Shown one piece after another: positions 50,797-59,792 of a stretch of 64,000 nucleotides of DNA. A model generated the notes under the pieces. It ran no database searches. It was given only the letters and a program-made list of their open reading frames with translations, and was not told the DNA's origin. Source of the DNA: Geminicoccus sp036263595 (lineage in GTDB: Bacteria; Pseudomonadota; Alphaproteobacteria; Geminicoccales; Geminicoccaceae); contig NZ_DATAGQ010000201.1 in the NCBI RefSeq assembly GCF_036263595.1, forward strand, positions 39,417 to 103,416, given 5' to 3'. The stretch's first letter is position 1. Each line of letters begins with the position of its first letter. The translations under genes were made by a program, and so were the position numbers.

Positions 50797-51009
50797 ACCC
50801 ACCCCTCCAGTTCCGACACCAGCACGACCGCACCCGGCGGCCTGCAATCTTCTTCTCTCGTGCCCGCGACGCCCCCCGACTTCGCGGACCCTGGTGACGC
50901 TGCCAAGCCTAGCTCGGCAAACTCCGAAAAGCCTAGGCCCGGCTTGCGGCAGGCGTCAACGAAGCATACCAAGAAACCCACACATCCCACAGCCGGAACC
51001 GCCCGCTCG

Positions 51010-52275
51010 ATGCCATCCTCCGCCATCCTCTGCCCGCCCGGTTTCCTCGACCGGCTGGAAGCCTTCTCCCAGCTGGGCTCCACCGGCGACGGGGGCGTCG
51101 ACCGGGTCGAGGCCAGCATGGCCAACGGCGAGGCAAGGCGGGCGCTCGCCCGGCGGATGGACGAGCTGGGATACCAGGTCCGCATCGACCCTGTCGGCAA
51201 CATGTTCGGGCTCATGCCGCTGGCGGAGCAATTCGCGGGCCAGGAGCTTCCTTGGGTTTTTGCCGGTTCCCACATCGACAGCCAGCCCAAGGGCGGGCGG
51301 CTGGACGGCGCCTATGGCGTGATTGCCGCCGTCGAGGCGGGTGCTGCCCTGAAGGAGAGGCTGCGCGGCCGGCCGGTCGCCGCGAACCTGGCAGTGGTCG
51401 CCTGGACCGGCGAGGAAGGCGCGCGCTTCCAGCCGAGCGTGCTGGGCTCCTCCGTCCATGCCGGCCTTTTGCCTGCCGAAACGGCACTTGCGCGAAAGGA
51501 CGGCAACGGCGTCAGCCTGGCCCAGGCTCTGGATGCGATCGGGTTTCGCGGCACCGATCATGCGCCGAAGCCCGCCGCCTATGTCGAGCTCCATGTCGAA
51601 TGCGCTGATGCCCTGGAGAAGAGCGGCCGGCGCCTTGGCGTGTTCGACCGCTGGTGGGGTGCGCACAAGATCGAGCTCATGTTCATCGGCGCCACCGCCC
51701 ATACCGGGCCGACGCCGATGGCGGAACGAAAGGATGCGCTGCTTGCCGCCGCCGAGGTGATCACGGGCCTTCGCCGCCTGGCCGACGCCGCCCCGCCCGG
51801 CACGCTGCACACGTCGGTGGGCCGGCTGGAGGTCCTGCCCAACTCGCCCAACGTGGTGCCCGACCGCGCCAAGCTCTTCATGGAGATCCGCTCGGTCGAT
51901 CCGGACGTCATGGCCGACGCCCATGCCCGCCTGATGGGCCTGATCCCGCATGCCGCCGCGATCGCGCGGGTCGCGCATCGCATCGTGCGCGAGGAGATCC
52001 GCCCGCCCGGCGCCTTCGCCCCTTCCCTGCGCAGCCTGGCCCGCGAGCAGGCGGCCGCCCTGGACGTCGAGCCGCTGGGCCTGGACACCATTGCCGCCCA
52101 CGACGCCGTGCCGATGGCCATTGTCTGTCCCGCCGTCGTCCTGGCCGTGCCCAGCCGCGACGGCCTTTGCCACTCCCCGCGCGAATGGACCGAGCCCGCC
52201 GACCTGGAGCTGGGCGCGGCCTGGCTGGGGGCGGTGCTGGAGCGGCTCGTCACGGAAGGGCCGCAGCACGGCTAG
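51010..52275 (+). CDS. M20-family amidohydrolase (N-carbamoyl-L-amino acid hydrolase/allantoate amidohydrolase type)
   Basis: Binuclear metal amidohydrolase of 421 residues. Metal and catalytic motifs: FAGSHIDSQPKGGRLDGAYGV, WTGEEGARFQPSVLGSSV, AYVELHVECADALEKSGRRLGVF and the dimerisation-domain signature ATAHTGPTPMAERKDAL; the last metal His is in DGLCHSPREWTEPADL. GSHIDSQPKGGRLDG and AHTGPTPM match the hydantoinase/carbamoylase branch. Start 51010 is chosen because upstream residues are low-complexity. Divergent from the binding-protein gene, it probably hydrolyses an imported N-carbamoyl or related amide in the cytoplasm. Confidence 0.87.
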   Translation: MPSSAILCPPGFLDRLEAFSQLGSTGDGGVDRVEASMANGEARRALARRMDELGYQVRIDPVGNMFGLMPLAEQFAGQELPWVFAGSHIDSQPKGGRLDGAYGVIAAVEAGAALKERLRGRPVAANLAVVAWTGEEGARFQPSVLGSSVHAGLLPAETALARKDGNGVSLAQALDAIGFRGTDHAPKPAAYVELHVECADALEKSGRRLGVFDRWWGAHKIELMFIGATAHTGPTPMAERKDALLAAAEVITGLRRLADAAPPGTLHTSVGRLEVLPNSPNVVPDRAKLFMEIRSVDPDVMADAHARLMGLIPHAAAIARVAHRIVREEIRPPGAFAPSLRSLAREQAAALDVEPLGLDTIAAHDAVPMAIVCPAVVLAVPSRDGLCHSPREWTEPADLELGAAWLGAVLERLVTEGPQHG

Positions 52276-52306
52276 GCTTGAGGACCGGGCACGGGCTGCT
52301 CGCCGG

Positions 52307-53689
52307 TCAGAACGGCCAGTCCGGCATCCTTCCCCGCGCCTGCTCCAGGAACGCACCTGCCTGCAGCACGCCCAGATCGTCGAACCGCCTGCCCACCAGC
52401 TGCACGCCGATCGGGTGGTTGTGGCGGTCATGGCCGAACGGCAGCGACAGGGCCGGCTGCCCCGTCTGGTTGAACCAGGCGGTGAAGGTCGCGTGCGCCA
52501 GCGGCGTGGCCTCGTCCAGCCCCACCCGGTCGGCCGGGAAGCTCACGCATGGCAGCGTCGGCGTCAGCAGGAGGTCGTAGCCGCCGATCGCCCGGTGCAG
52601 CTCCTGCTTGCTCGCCTCGATCGTGTTCAAGAGGTCCTGGTAGGCCGCCCCGTCGATTCGCTCCGCCTTCAGGCTCCAATAGGCGACCTGGGCCAGCACC
52701 TTGACCTGCTGCTCCGGCGTGAAGCTCCGATACTCGGCCAGGCCGCGCACCTGCAGCGTGCGGTCGATCGCCTGGTAGGCGTCATGGCCGAATGGCGGAT
52801 CGACCGGCTCGACGATCGCACCTGCCGCCTCCAGTGCGCGAGCCGCGGCCTGCACCACCTGCTCGACCACCGGCTCGACCGGCGCGCCATAGCCCATCGA
52901 CAGGAGCAGCCCCACCCGCCGGCCGCGGAGATCGGCTTGCAGCCGCTCATGGTAGCGGATCCCATCCGCCGGCAGGGCGCCGCTGTCCCGCGCGTCGAAC
53001 CTGCTCAGCACGCTCAGATAGAACGCGACATCGGCCACGCTGCGGGCCATCGGTCCGGCCGATCGGGTCGTGCTCGGGACCAGATGCGGCACCCGTCCCT
53101 GGGTGGGTTTGAGCGCCACCACGCCGCAATGGGCGGCCGGCAGGCGCACCGAGCCCGCGATGTCCGTACCGACCGCCAGATGGCACAGCCCTCCTGCCAG
53201 CGCCGCCCCCGCACCGGCGCTGGATCCGCCCGTGTTCTTCGTCGCATCCCAGGGGTTGCGCACGATCCCGAACGCCGAGCTCACCCCCGCCGCAAGGAGG
53301 CCGAAATCCGGCATGGTCGTCTTGGCCAGCACGATGCCGCCCGCCTCGAGCGTCCTGGCCGCGGGCGGGGCGTCGAAGGTGGATGGCGGCCGGTCCTCAT
53401 TGGCGGCGGTGCCATGCCGGTACGGCCAGCCATTGACGTGGATGCTGTCCTTCAGCGTCACCGGCAGCCCGTCGAGCGCGCCCAGCGGCTCTCTCGCGAC
53501 AAAGCGCGCCTCGGCCGCCCTGGCTGCCTCGCGCGCCGCCTCGGCCCGGATCGACCAGAGCGCATTGATCTTGCCGTTCATCCGGTCGATCTGCGCCAGC
53601 GTCGCGTCCATGACGTCCAGCGGGGAGATCGTCCCCCGGCGAAAGGCGGCCGACAGCGCCAGCGCCGATGATTCCAACAAATCCCGCAT
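52307..53689 (-). CDS. amidase-signature family amidase
   Basis: Ser-cisSer-Lys hydrolase of 460 residues acting on carboxamides. Catalytic Lys in LPVTLKDSIHVNG, cis-Ser in NTGGSSAGAGAALAGG and nucleophile Ser in GTDIAGSVRLPAAHCGVVALKPTQGRV. The C-terminal block ATFTAWFNQTGQPALSLPFG...PIGVQLVGRRFDD is standard. No GatB/GatC partners, so it is a catabolic amidase rather than a tRNA amidotransferase. Convergent with the M20 gene by 31 bp and divergent from the kinase pair. Confidence 0.9.
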   Translation of the reverse strand: MRDLLESSALALSAAFRRGTISPLDVMDATLAQIDRMNGKINALWSIRAEAAREAARAAEARFVAREPLGALDGLPVTLKDSIHVNGWPYRHGTAANEDRPPSTFDAPPAARTLEAGGIVLAKTTMPDFGLLAAGVSSAFGIVRNPWDATKNTGGSSAGAGAALAGGLCHLAVGTDIAGSVRLPAAHCGVVALKPTQGRVPHLVPSTTRSAGPMARSVADVAFYLSVLSRFDARDSGALPADGIRYHERLQADLRGRRVGLLLSMGYGAPVEPVVEQVVQAAARALEAAGAIVEPVDPPFGHDAYQAIDRTLQVRGLAEYRSFTPEQQVKVLAQVAYWSLKAERIDGAAYQDLLNTIEASKQELHRAIGGYDLLLTPTLPCVSFPADRVGLDEATPLAHATFTAWFNQTGQPALSLPFGHDRHNHPIGVQLVGRRFDDLGVLQAGAFLEQARGRMPDWPF

Positions 53690-53849
53690 CGGCCCCTTCC
53701 ATGTCCACCTGCCCCGTGTCGGCCCGCTTGGGGCTGATCGTCAAGGCGGCATGGTCGATTTCGGCTTCCGCCGCCCGCCAGGGCTGCCTAGGTTCCCCAC
53801 GGCAAAGCCGACAATCCCGCATTTTCCGATGGCCGGAGGCATGTCCCGC

Positions 53850-54812
53850 ATGAGCGAAACCGACCAGGACCGGCATCGCGCGCTCGATGCGGCGACCGCT
53901 GCCTGGGCTACCCAGGCCCCGGACGCGGCAGCCGCCCAGATCGTTCTGGAGCCGGCCTTCGCGGTGCTGGCCTCGCCTGGCTGGCACGGCGTGGACGGCA
54001 TCCACTTCAAGGCGACGTTTCCCGACGGCTCCCGTCGCCACGTCAAGGCGATGCATGCCGACGCCGAGCACTATGTCCACCTGCCCACCGCCTTCGAGGC
54101 CGCCCGACGCGCGGCCGAGGCCGGCATCGGCCCGCCGGTCGAGCTGGCCGATCTCGGCCGCGCCACCCTGGTCATGGCTGATCTTGCCGATCATCGCACC
54201 GGCACGCTCGACAAGCTGCGCGATCCCGTCATCTGCGAGAACGCGCTGCGCCAGCGCCAGGCCTTCCACAAGGCGGCGAGGCTCGGCCACGAGGTCAGCC
54301 CGTTCGACGAGATCCGCCGCTTCCACGCCGCCTGCCGGGAGAGCGGCGCGCCCATGCCCGCCGACATCGACTGGCTCGTGGGCAACCTGATGGAGGCCGA
54401 GAAGGCCATCCAGGCAACGGGCATCGACCTGGTGCCCGCCCACGGCGACGGCAACGCCTCCAACTTCCTGGTGGGTCCCGACAAGTCGGTCCTCCTGGTC
54501 GACTGGGACCGCGCCGCCGACATGGACCCGTTCGCGGATCTAGGCTCGTTCATGGTCGAGGCCGCCCAGCAGGAGCCCGAAGCGCGCGATCTGTTCGTGC
54601 TGGCCCATGGCACCATGGACGAGGCCCTGTTCGCCCGCACCATGCTCTATGGCCTGGCCGACCATCTGCGCTGGGGCCTGATCGGTGCGCTGCTCGCCAA
54701 GGTCTCGACGAGGCCCAGCCTCGAGTTCCTGAAGTATGCCAACTGGCGCTTCTTCCACTGCCGGCTGAACGTGCGCGATCCGCGCTTTGCCGAACGCGTG
54801 CGGAGGGTGTGA
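53850..54812 (+). CDS. choline/aminoglycoside kinase-like phosphotransferase, first of a pair
   Basis: Eukaryotic-type small-molecule kinase fold, 320 residues. The catalytic loop PAHGDGNASNFLV retains His, Asp and Asn, followed by LLVDWDRAADMDPFADLGSF with the magnesium Asp. The N-lobe is short and its nucleotide Lys is probably in RRHVKAMHAD. Substrates of this superfamily include choline, ethanolamine and related alcohols or amines; none can be chosen from sequence. ATG 53850 is selected with GGAGG 10 nt upstream; ATG 53841 and 53829 are alternatives. Overlaps the next gene by one base (TGATG). Confidence 0.8.
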   Translation: MSETDQDRHRALDAATAAWATQAPDAAAAQIVLEPAFAVLASPGWHGVDGIHFKATFPDGSRRHVKAMHADAEHYVHLPTAFEAARRAAEAGIGPPVELADLGRATLVMADLADHRTGTLDKLRDPVICENALRQRQAFHKAARLGHEVSPFDEIRRFHAACRESGAPMPADIDWLVGNLMEAEKAIQATGIDLVPAHGDGNASNFLVGPDKSVLLVDWDRAADMDPFADLGSFMVEAAQQEPEARDLFVLAHGTMDEALFARTMLYGLADHLRWGLIGALLAKVSTRPSLEFLKYANWRFFHCRLNVRDPRFAERVRRV

Positions 54813-55756
54813 TGACGACCGAGCGCCAACTGGGCGATGCCCGCGACGCCGACGAGGTCGCGATCGAGGCAGCGATCGGCCGTGTCCCGGACTGGGCCGG
54901 CCGCGCCGTCCGCTACCGGATGCTGGTGGGGGGCCTCAGCAACCGCAACTGGCTGATCACGGTGGACGGCCATCCGCGCCGCTACTTCGTGAAGGTGCCG
55001 GGCCCCGGCACGGAGAAGTTCATCGACCGCGGCGTGGCGCATCAGGCCGCCGTGAACGCCCATGCCATGGGCCTGGCGCCCGAGGTCGTGTTCTTCGACC
55101 CGAGCGACGGCCTGGAGGTGCACGAGTTCCTGGAGGACTATGCCGCCTGCACCAACGCGGACTTCGAGAACGCCGCCATCCAGGAAGCGGTGATCGCCTC
55201 CTATCGTCAGCTCAACGCCGGCCCGAAGCTGCGCCTCACCAAGACCATCTTCGAGATGATCGAGGAGCATTGGCGCGACGCCCAGGCGCTGGGAGCGCTC
55301 CTCCCCCACGACTTTCCCTGGCTGATGTCCCAGTACGAGAAGGCGAAGGCCGCCTTCATGGCCTCGGGCCTGGACCTCGTCCCCTGCTTCAACGACCCGA
55401 TGCCCGGCAACTTCCTGGTTTGCCCCGGCAAGCCCATGAAGCTGGTCGACTTCGAGTTCGCCTCGAACAACGAGCGCGCCTACGAGCTCGGCGTGTTCCT
55501 GGGCGAGATGTTCTTCACCGAGGAGCGCTCGCTGGAGCTGATCGAGGCCTATTACGGCGAGGCCCGTCAATCCACCGTGGCCCGCGTCTGGCTCGGCCGG
55601 GCCCTGGCCGACATCAAGTGGGGCGGCTGGGCCATCCAGAACCGCATGCTCACCGACTGGGACTTCGACTACCAGAAGTACGGCGACTGGAAGCTGGCCC
55701 GCGCCCGCTCGGTGATCCTGGATCCGCGCTGGGAATGGTGGCTTCGGTCGATCTAG
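54812..55756 (+). CDS. choline kinase-like phosphotransferase, second of a pair, variant catalytic loop
   Basis: Kinase fold of 314 residues. N-terminal GGLSNRNWLITVDGHPRRYFVKVPG is a clear choline/ethanolamine kinase nucleotide-binding region. The catalytic loop reads VPCFNDPMPGNFLV, with Phe where His is usual in HND loops, while the Asp and Asn are kept; KLVDFEFASNNERAYELGVFL gives the magnesium Asp. Directly coupled to the preceding kinase gene, so the two may form a heterodimer or act on successive substrates. GQ. metabolism of an amino alcohol released by the neighbouring amidase is plausible inference. Confidence 0.82.
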   Translation: MTTERQLGDARDADEVAIEAAIGRVPDWAGRAVRYRMLVGGLSNRNWLITVDGHPRRYFVKVPGPGTEKFIDRGVAHQAAVNAHAMGLAPEVVFFDPSDGLEVHEFLEDYAACTNADFENAAIQEAVIASYRQLNAGPKLRLTKTIFEMIEEHWRDAQALGALLPHDFPWLMSQYEKAKAAFMASGLDLVPCFNDPMPGNFLVCPGKPMKLVDFEFASNNERAYELGVFLGEMFFTEERSLELIEAYYGEARQSTVARVWLGRALADIKWGGWAIQNRMLTDWDFDYQKYGDWKLARARSVILDPRWEWWLRSI

Positions 55757-55808
55757 GTACGGACCGCCATCTGATGTGCAGCCAGAGGTTTAAACGCTAG
55801 ACGCCCCC

Positions 55809-56522
55809 TTACCTCCCATACGCCAGCTTCGGATACCAATCCGCGCCCCGCCCCTCGGGGGTCGAATCCAGCACCATCCACAGCGGCGCCGGGTCCGGCG
55901 CCCCTCTCGGGTCCTGCCCGGGATCGGCCGTCGACCCGCTCATCTCCGCCGACCAGAAATGCCGGATCGTCCCGTCCCGCCGCGTGAATACGTTCAGGGC
56001 CGGGATCTCCGAGCCGTCGTCCAGGATGCCGAAATAGTCGCGGGAATAGTTGCCGTTCAGGTCGGTGAACAGGCGCAGGTCCTTCCAGCCGCGTTCCTGC
56101 TTCCAGGCTCGGAGGCGCTCGACCGGCGAGCGCGCGATCACCACCAGCGAGGCGCGCTGGCCGATGTCGGCGGCGTTGCCTTCCCAGGAACCCAGGAGGT
56201 TGGTGCACATCGGGCACGGGCGCTCGCGCTCCGGGCCGAACATGTAGCTGTAGGCCACCAGGGTCGGCTTGTCGCCGAACAGGCCGGCAAAGTCGCAAGC
56301 ACCGTCCTCGCCCTCGAACCAATAGTCGCCCACCACCGGCCCGCCCGGCGGCAGCGCCCGGCGCTGTGCTGCGACTCGCTCGATGTGCCGGCGCAGCTCG
56401 ATCTCCTCGGCCAATAGCGCGGTGCGCGCAGCGCGATAGGCAGCGCTCTCGTTCGGAATGCGGACCGGGTTGTCGCGCGCCAACTCGGCAGCCGGCGTCA
56501 GGCGTTGCGCGGCAGCGTCCAT
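55809..56522 (-). CDS. DUF899 thioredoxin-like family protein
   Basis: Protein of 237 residues of the DUF899 family (thioredoxin-like fold). Family blocks: LLAEEIELRRHIERVAAQRRALPPGG, YWFEGEDGACDFAGLFGDKPTLVAYSYMFGPERERPCPMCTNLLGSWEGNAADI, SRDYFGILDDGSEIPALNVFTRRDGTIRHFWSAE. The CPMC pair resembles a redox-active site. Function unknown. GGGAGAC precedes the ATG, and a palindrome lies just upstream. Confidence 0.85.
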   Translation of the reverse strand: MDAAAQRLTPAAELARDNPVRIPNESAAYRAARTALLAEEIELRRHIERVAAQRRALPPGGPVVGDYWFEGEDGACDFAGLFGDKPTLVAYSYMFGPERERPCPMCTNLLGSWEGNAADIGQRASLVVIARSPVERLRAWKQERGWKDLRLFTDLNGNYSRDYFGILDDGSEIPALNVFTRRDGTIRHFWSAEMSGSTADPGQDPRGAPDPAPLWMVLDSTPEGRGADWYPKLAYGR

Positions 56523-56548
56523 CGGATGTCTCCCTGCATCAAACAGTT

Positions 56549-56560
56549 AACCTATAGGTT
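56549..56560. promoter_or_regulatory. AACCTATAGGTT palindrome upstream of the DUF899 gene
   Basis: A 12-bp perfect palindrome 27-38 bp before the DUF899 start, within an AT-rich island. DUF899 genes are often controlled by ArsR-like repressors that bind such short palindromes, but no ArsR gene is in the window. It overlaps the expected promoter. Confidence 0.4.
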
Positions 56561-56747
56561 TAGCTTATCGGCGGTTGGCCCAGCTGTCCATCCCGTGCCG
56601 CGATGGCGCGGCCGATGCCGGAACGGCGCACGGTGAGGCTGTTCAGCCGGTGTCCTGCAAGAACAATAGCCAAACCTGGGAGGCAGGCGCATGGTCGCTG
56701 CGATCCCCGATACTGGCATGGTGCAGACGGCGATCCGGGAGGCGACA

Positions 56748-57554
56748 ATGAAGACCCTTCGTTCACTTGTTGCGTGCATGGCGGAAAAGCTCGCCATAGG
56801 GCGCTGGACCTTCGCAGGCAGTGCAACGAGGTGGTTGGCACTGGCTGCGATCTTGGCGTTGTCTGCACCTGTCCCCGCCAGCGCCGCCACCCCCACGGAT
56901 CCGGTCACGATCTTCGAGCAGCTCGCGACGGGCGAACTCCAGGCCAAGCCAAGCTTCTTCAAGATCTGCAAGAACCAGACCTACGCCCTTTGCGCCACCG
57001 CCAAGTGCACGATGTACAACGAGGTCGCCTATTGCCGTTGCGACATCAAGAAGGGCGACAGCATCAGCCTCCCGCTGCGGCTGAACCCGACCACGGATGT
57101 CTGCGACGTCAATGCCCAAGGCGTGGACAACGGCTATATGGTCAGCACCTTCAGCCTGCCCCGGCAGGTGAAGAAGCCGTACGGCCAGATGGCGCTCTAC
57201 ACCTGCCCCGCCTCCTCGACCGGTGCCTATGCCCAGTGCGACGGCGGGATCTGCTTCAAGAGCACGCGTGGCCAGACCTTCCCGGGCTTCCCCAAGCCCC
57301 TGGACGGCGACCAGATCATCTGCTCCTGCCCGGCCACCGTCCCTGACCCCAGCACCGCCAAGGTCGGCTTCCAGATCGCCGGCCCTTATCCTTGCAAGCA
57401 GAGCTTCTTCGCGAACTGCCAGAAGGCCGCGTCCAGCACGTCCACCGGCTCCCGGATCTTCGTAGGCGCCCCCACTGGCGTGGCCGAGCTCCTGGCGCTG
57501 CGCCTGAACGGCAAGCCGACGCCGATCAACCGCTGCCAGCCAAACGCACCGTAG
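56748..57554 (+). CDS. secreted cysteine-rich protein with internal duplication
   Basis: Exported protein of 268 residues, family of unknown function. A long N-terminal region ends in a signal-like helix TRWLALAAILALSAPVPASAAT, after which the mature part holds 14 cysteines. Two related segments are visible: YALCATAKC...YCRCDIKKGD and YAQCDGGIC...IICSCP; each has a C-x4-C pair followed later by C-x-C. A third pair PCKQSFFANC lies near the end. The even cysteine count suggests disulfides in the periplasm or outside. ATG 56748 follows CGGGAGG; the upstream frame is open but not family-like. No neighbour suggests a function. Confidence 0.7.
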   Translation: MKTLRSLVACMAEKLAIGRWTFAGSATRWLALAAILALSAPVPASAATPTDPVTIFEQLATGELQAKPSFFKICKNQTYALCATAKCTMYNEVAYCRCDIKKGDSISLPLRLNPTTDVCDVNAQGVDNGYMVSTFSLPRQVKKPYGQMALYTCPASSTGAYAQCDGGICFKSTRGQTFPGFPKPLDGDQIICSCPATVPDPSTAKVGFQIAGPYPCKQSFFANCQKAASSTSTGSRIFVGAPTGVAELLALRLNGKPTPINRCQPNAP

Positions 57555-58112
57555 ATAACCGGCCAACAGCAGGGCGTCCGGGTGAAGCGGTACCAGGTTC
57601 TGGTCGGTCGGTTGAGCAAGGCGAACGCGATCGACTGGAGCCGGGCAGCGCTCAACGGCGTGTCGCAAGCGGCGCATGAGGATATTTGCCTCGTTCAGCC
57701 GGTTCCGCAGGCTTACCATCCGCCATGAGCGACATCTCGATGTCCTCGCCGGCTTCCACCTGCCCGCTGCCTGCCCGATCTGCCTCAAGGTCGTGACCAG
57801 GTGATCCTGCTGGGGTTCTCATCCCAGGTGGGCCGCATCGTGTACCAGCGCAGCCCGATGAGCGCCGAAAGCAGGAAGGAAACCCATGGCAAGGCAGGAC
57901 ACCGCCACGGAGATCATGGCCTGCTACGCTCGACTGCTCTTCACCGAAGCGGCGGACCTCGCTGATTCCGGCACCACGGGCGGCGAGCGGGACGAGGCAT
58001 CGGTTGGCTACAGGACGGCCGTTCGGCACAAATATCCGAAGTGCGCATACCCTGTCCGATCGGCGCCGGACGTGCCCCGGCGCCGGTGGCCCGACCGAAG
58101 ACCGAGCGCTTG
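57555..58112. other. 558-bp convergent intergenic region
   Basis: Between the cysteine-rich protein gene and the OmpA-like lipoprotein gene, which converge. A GTG-started frame 57582-57728 (48 residues, VKRYQVLVGRLSKANAIDWS) is conceivable but has no recognised family and no good ribosome site. No clear terminator, repeat or RNA was found. Confidence 0.4.
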
Positions 58113-59372
58113 TCAGCAATCGAACAGCGCCATCTCCACCCGCCGGTCCAGCGCATCCGAAGCGTCGTCCCTGCCTGTCCCGACGATGTTCTCGCTGGAT
58201 CCTGCCCCATGCGCGATCAACCGGGATCCAAGTTCGGGCACCACGTCCTCCAGGCGCTCCTTGATGTAGTCTGCCCGCAGCCGCGAGAGCCGGTCGTTCA
58301 GGGCGGCAGGACCCGTGGGGCTGGTATGGCCGGTGATGTCGATGCAGGCTGTATCGTCGGCGGCCCGCTCCGCGATCTTCTCGACCCACATCGGGTACTG
58401 GTCCCTCACCTGCCGCTGCGACAGGAAGGTCGTGGAGCCTGGTCGGAACAGGAACTTGACCGCGAGGTGCCTGGCGCGAAAGCCGTAATCGGCCAGGCCG
58501 GCGAATGCGTCTTCCGCCTCGTTGTAGCGTCCGAGAGCCCAGTTGGCCATGTAGAGGCCGTTATGGACCCGCAGCTGGTCGCCGGCCGGCGTCTGCCGCG
58601 CCTGCTGGAAATAGTCCAGCGCCCGCTCGTACTGCTCGTCCTCGTAGGCCAGCATGGCTTGGCTGACGAGGGCCGCGGCCAGCAGCCCGTCCAGGTAGAC
58701 GGGATCCATGGGGTCGCCGACCTTGCCGGCACAGGTTGCGAGATAGGCCAGGACGAAGCGGTCGCCGGTCCAGGCCGGGCTGTCGGCGAACGAGCGGGTC
58801 GGCGTCACGTCGACCGCCTCGGGCAGGGCCCGCGCCGTGCCCTTCGCGACGATCCTGCCCGAGCGCAGGTCGCCCAGGACCAGCCAGATCCGCTGGGCGT
58901 CGCCGGTCTCCCGCCCGGTCGGCTGGCCTTTCCGGTCGATGCCGGTGAGGCTGCCGACCAGCACGAGGGAGGCCGCATCCAGGTTCTCGGCCGTGAACGG
59001 CCGCACCTCGAACTGCGGATGGTTGCGCTCGACCAGTTCGATGACACGGGCCTGGATTGACCGCGTGGCCATGGACTGGAAGCCGGTCACGCCCTCGATC
59101 AGCGGGTCGATCACCACGGTCCGCCTGCCCGGTCCGCCGGCATCCGTTGCCTGGGCGAAGGTGGTGTCGGCTGCCAGCAGCACGGCGTCGTCGAGCGGCA
59201 GGATGGGCACCGCCGGCGCCGGGGCCGGCGCCGGTGCGGCAGCGGTCCGTACCGGATCGACGGCGGGCGTGCAGGCGGCAAGCGTCGTCGCGGCGGCCAG
59301 CATGCCGGCGGCCAGCCATCGACGCAGCGACGGCCTGTTCGCGGTGGTCGTGGTGAAATACGTAGGGGTCAT
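58113..59372 (-). CDS. OmpA-domain lipoprotein with TPR-like middle region
   Basis: Outer-membrane lipoprotein of 419 residues. Signal with lipobox LAAC (TTLAACTP), Ala-Pro linker, a domain around 60-210 resembling CsgG-type or curli-like assembly proteins (VLVGSLTGIDRKGQ, RIWLVLGDLRSGRIVAKG), a TPR-like stretch (AMLAYEDEQYERALDYFQQA, NGLYMANWALGRYNEAEDAF), and an OmpA/MotB peptidoglycan-binding C-terminus (IDITGHTSPTGPAALNDRLSRLRADYIKERL, DRRVEMALFDC). It anchors to peptidoglycan; exact role unknown. Start 59372 (MTPTYFTTTT) has AGGAAC upstream. Confidence 0.83.
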   Translation of the reverse strand: MTPTYFTTTTANRPSLRRWLAAGMLAAATTLAACTPAVDPVRTAAAPAPAPAPAVPILPLDDAVLLAADTTFAQATDAGGPGRRTVVIDPLIEGVTGFQSMATRSIQARVIELVERNHPQFEVRPFTAENLDAASLVLVGSLTGIDRKGQPTGRETGDAQRIWLVLGDLRSGRIVAKGTARALPEAVDVTPTRSFADSPAWTGDRFVLAYLATCAGKVGDPMDPVYLDGLLAAALVSQAMLAYEDEQYERALDYFQQARQTPAGDQLRVHNGLYMANWALGRYNEAEDAFAGLADYGFRARHLAVKFLFRPGSTTFLSQRQVRDQYPMWVEKIAERAADDTACIDITGHTSPTGPAALNDRLSRLRADYIKERLEDVVPELGSRLIAHGAGSSENIVGTGRDDASDALDRRVEMALFDC

Positions 59373-59792
59373 GGTTGGACGTTCCTGAATATGGGCCGCC
59401 GGCAGAAACGGCCAGCGTAACATCGTCACCAGATGTCCGCATCCGCCGTCATCATGCGTGGCATCAAGCCTCGGCAGTCGCGCGGCCGGCCCGTCGTTGG
59501 CGGGCGCCATCGGTTCCTGCGAGCAGTCATGTCGCTTGGCAGCGTGGGTACCGCCCGAGCGCCGAAACCGGTTGTGACGCTCGTCACTTCGGCAGGCGAA
59601 GGAGGCTCGTATGCCTTCAGGCGCGAAAGTCGCCTGGCAGCAGACCTGGCGGCCGTTTCCAGTATTGGGTGACTGCCATCCTTGGCATCCATCGAAGAGC
59701 AGGCATCATGCCTCAGAATTCTACGTCGGCCCCGATCCAGGTACTTGCCGGCTGCGCCCGATCGATTGCCGCTGCACAGCAAGTGGTGCCCT
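59373..59792. other. 420-bp intergenic region
   Basis: Upstream of the lipoprotein gene and downstream of DUF2000. Presumably the lipoprotein promoter lies within the first 150 bp. A weak CAGGCG/CGCCTG dyad sits near 59620. Open frames here have no recognisable family. Confidence 0.4.

Noticed and set aside
43807..55756. Idea that bluB and the kinase pair form a B12-dependent ethanolamine pathway
   Set aside because: No ethanolamine ammonia-lyase or carboxysome genes are present, and the link rests only on proximity.
57582..57728. GTG-started 48-codon frame in the gap after the cysteine-rich gene
   Set aside because: Reasonable codon composition but no ribosome site, no family and competing frames on the other strand.
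18905..59590. Similar short strings around 18905 and 59563 (CCAAAACCCGTCGTAAC versus CCGAAACCGGTTGTGAC) as copies of a dispersed repeat
   Set aside because: Only two imperfect copies of under 20 bp in different contexts; not enough to call a repeat family.
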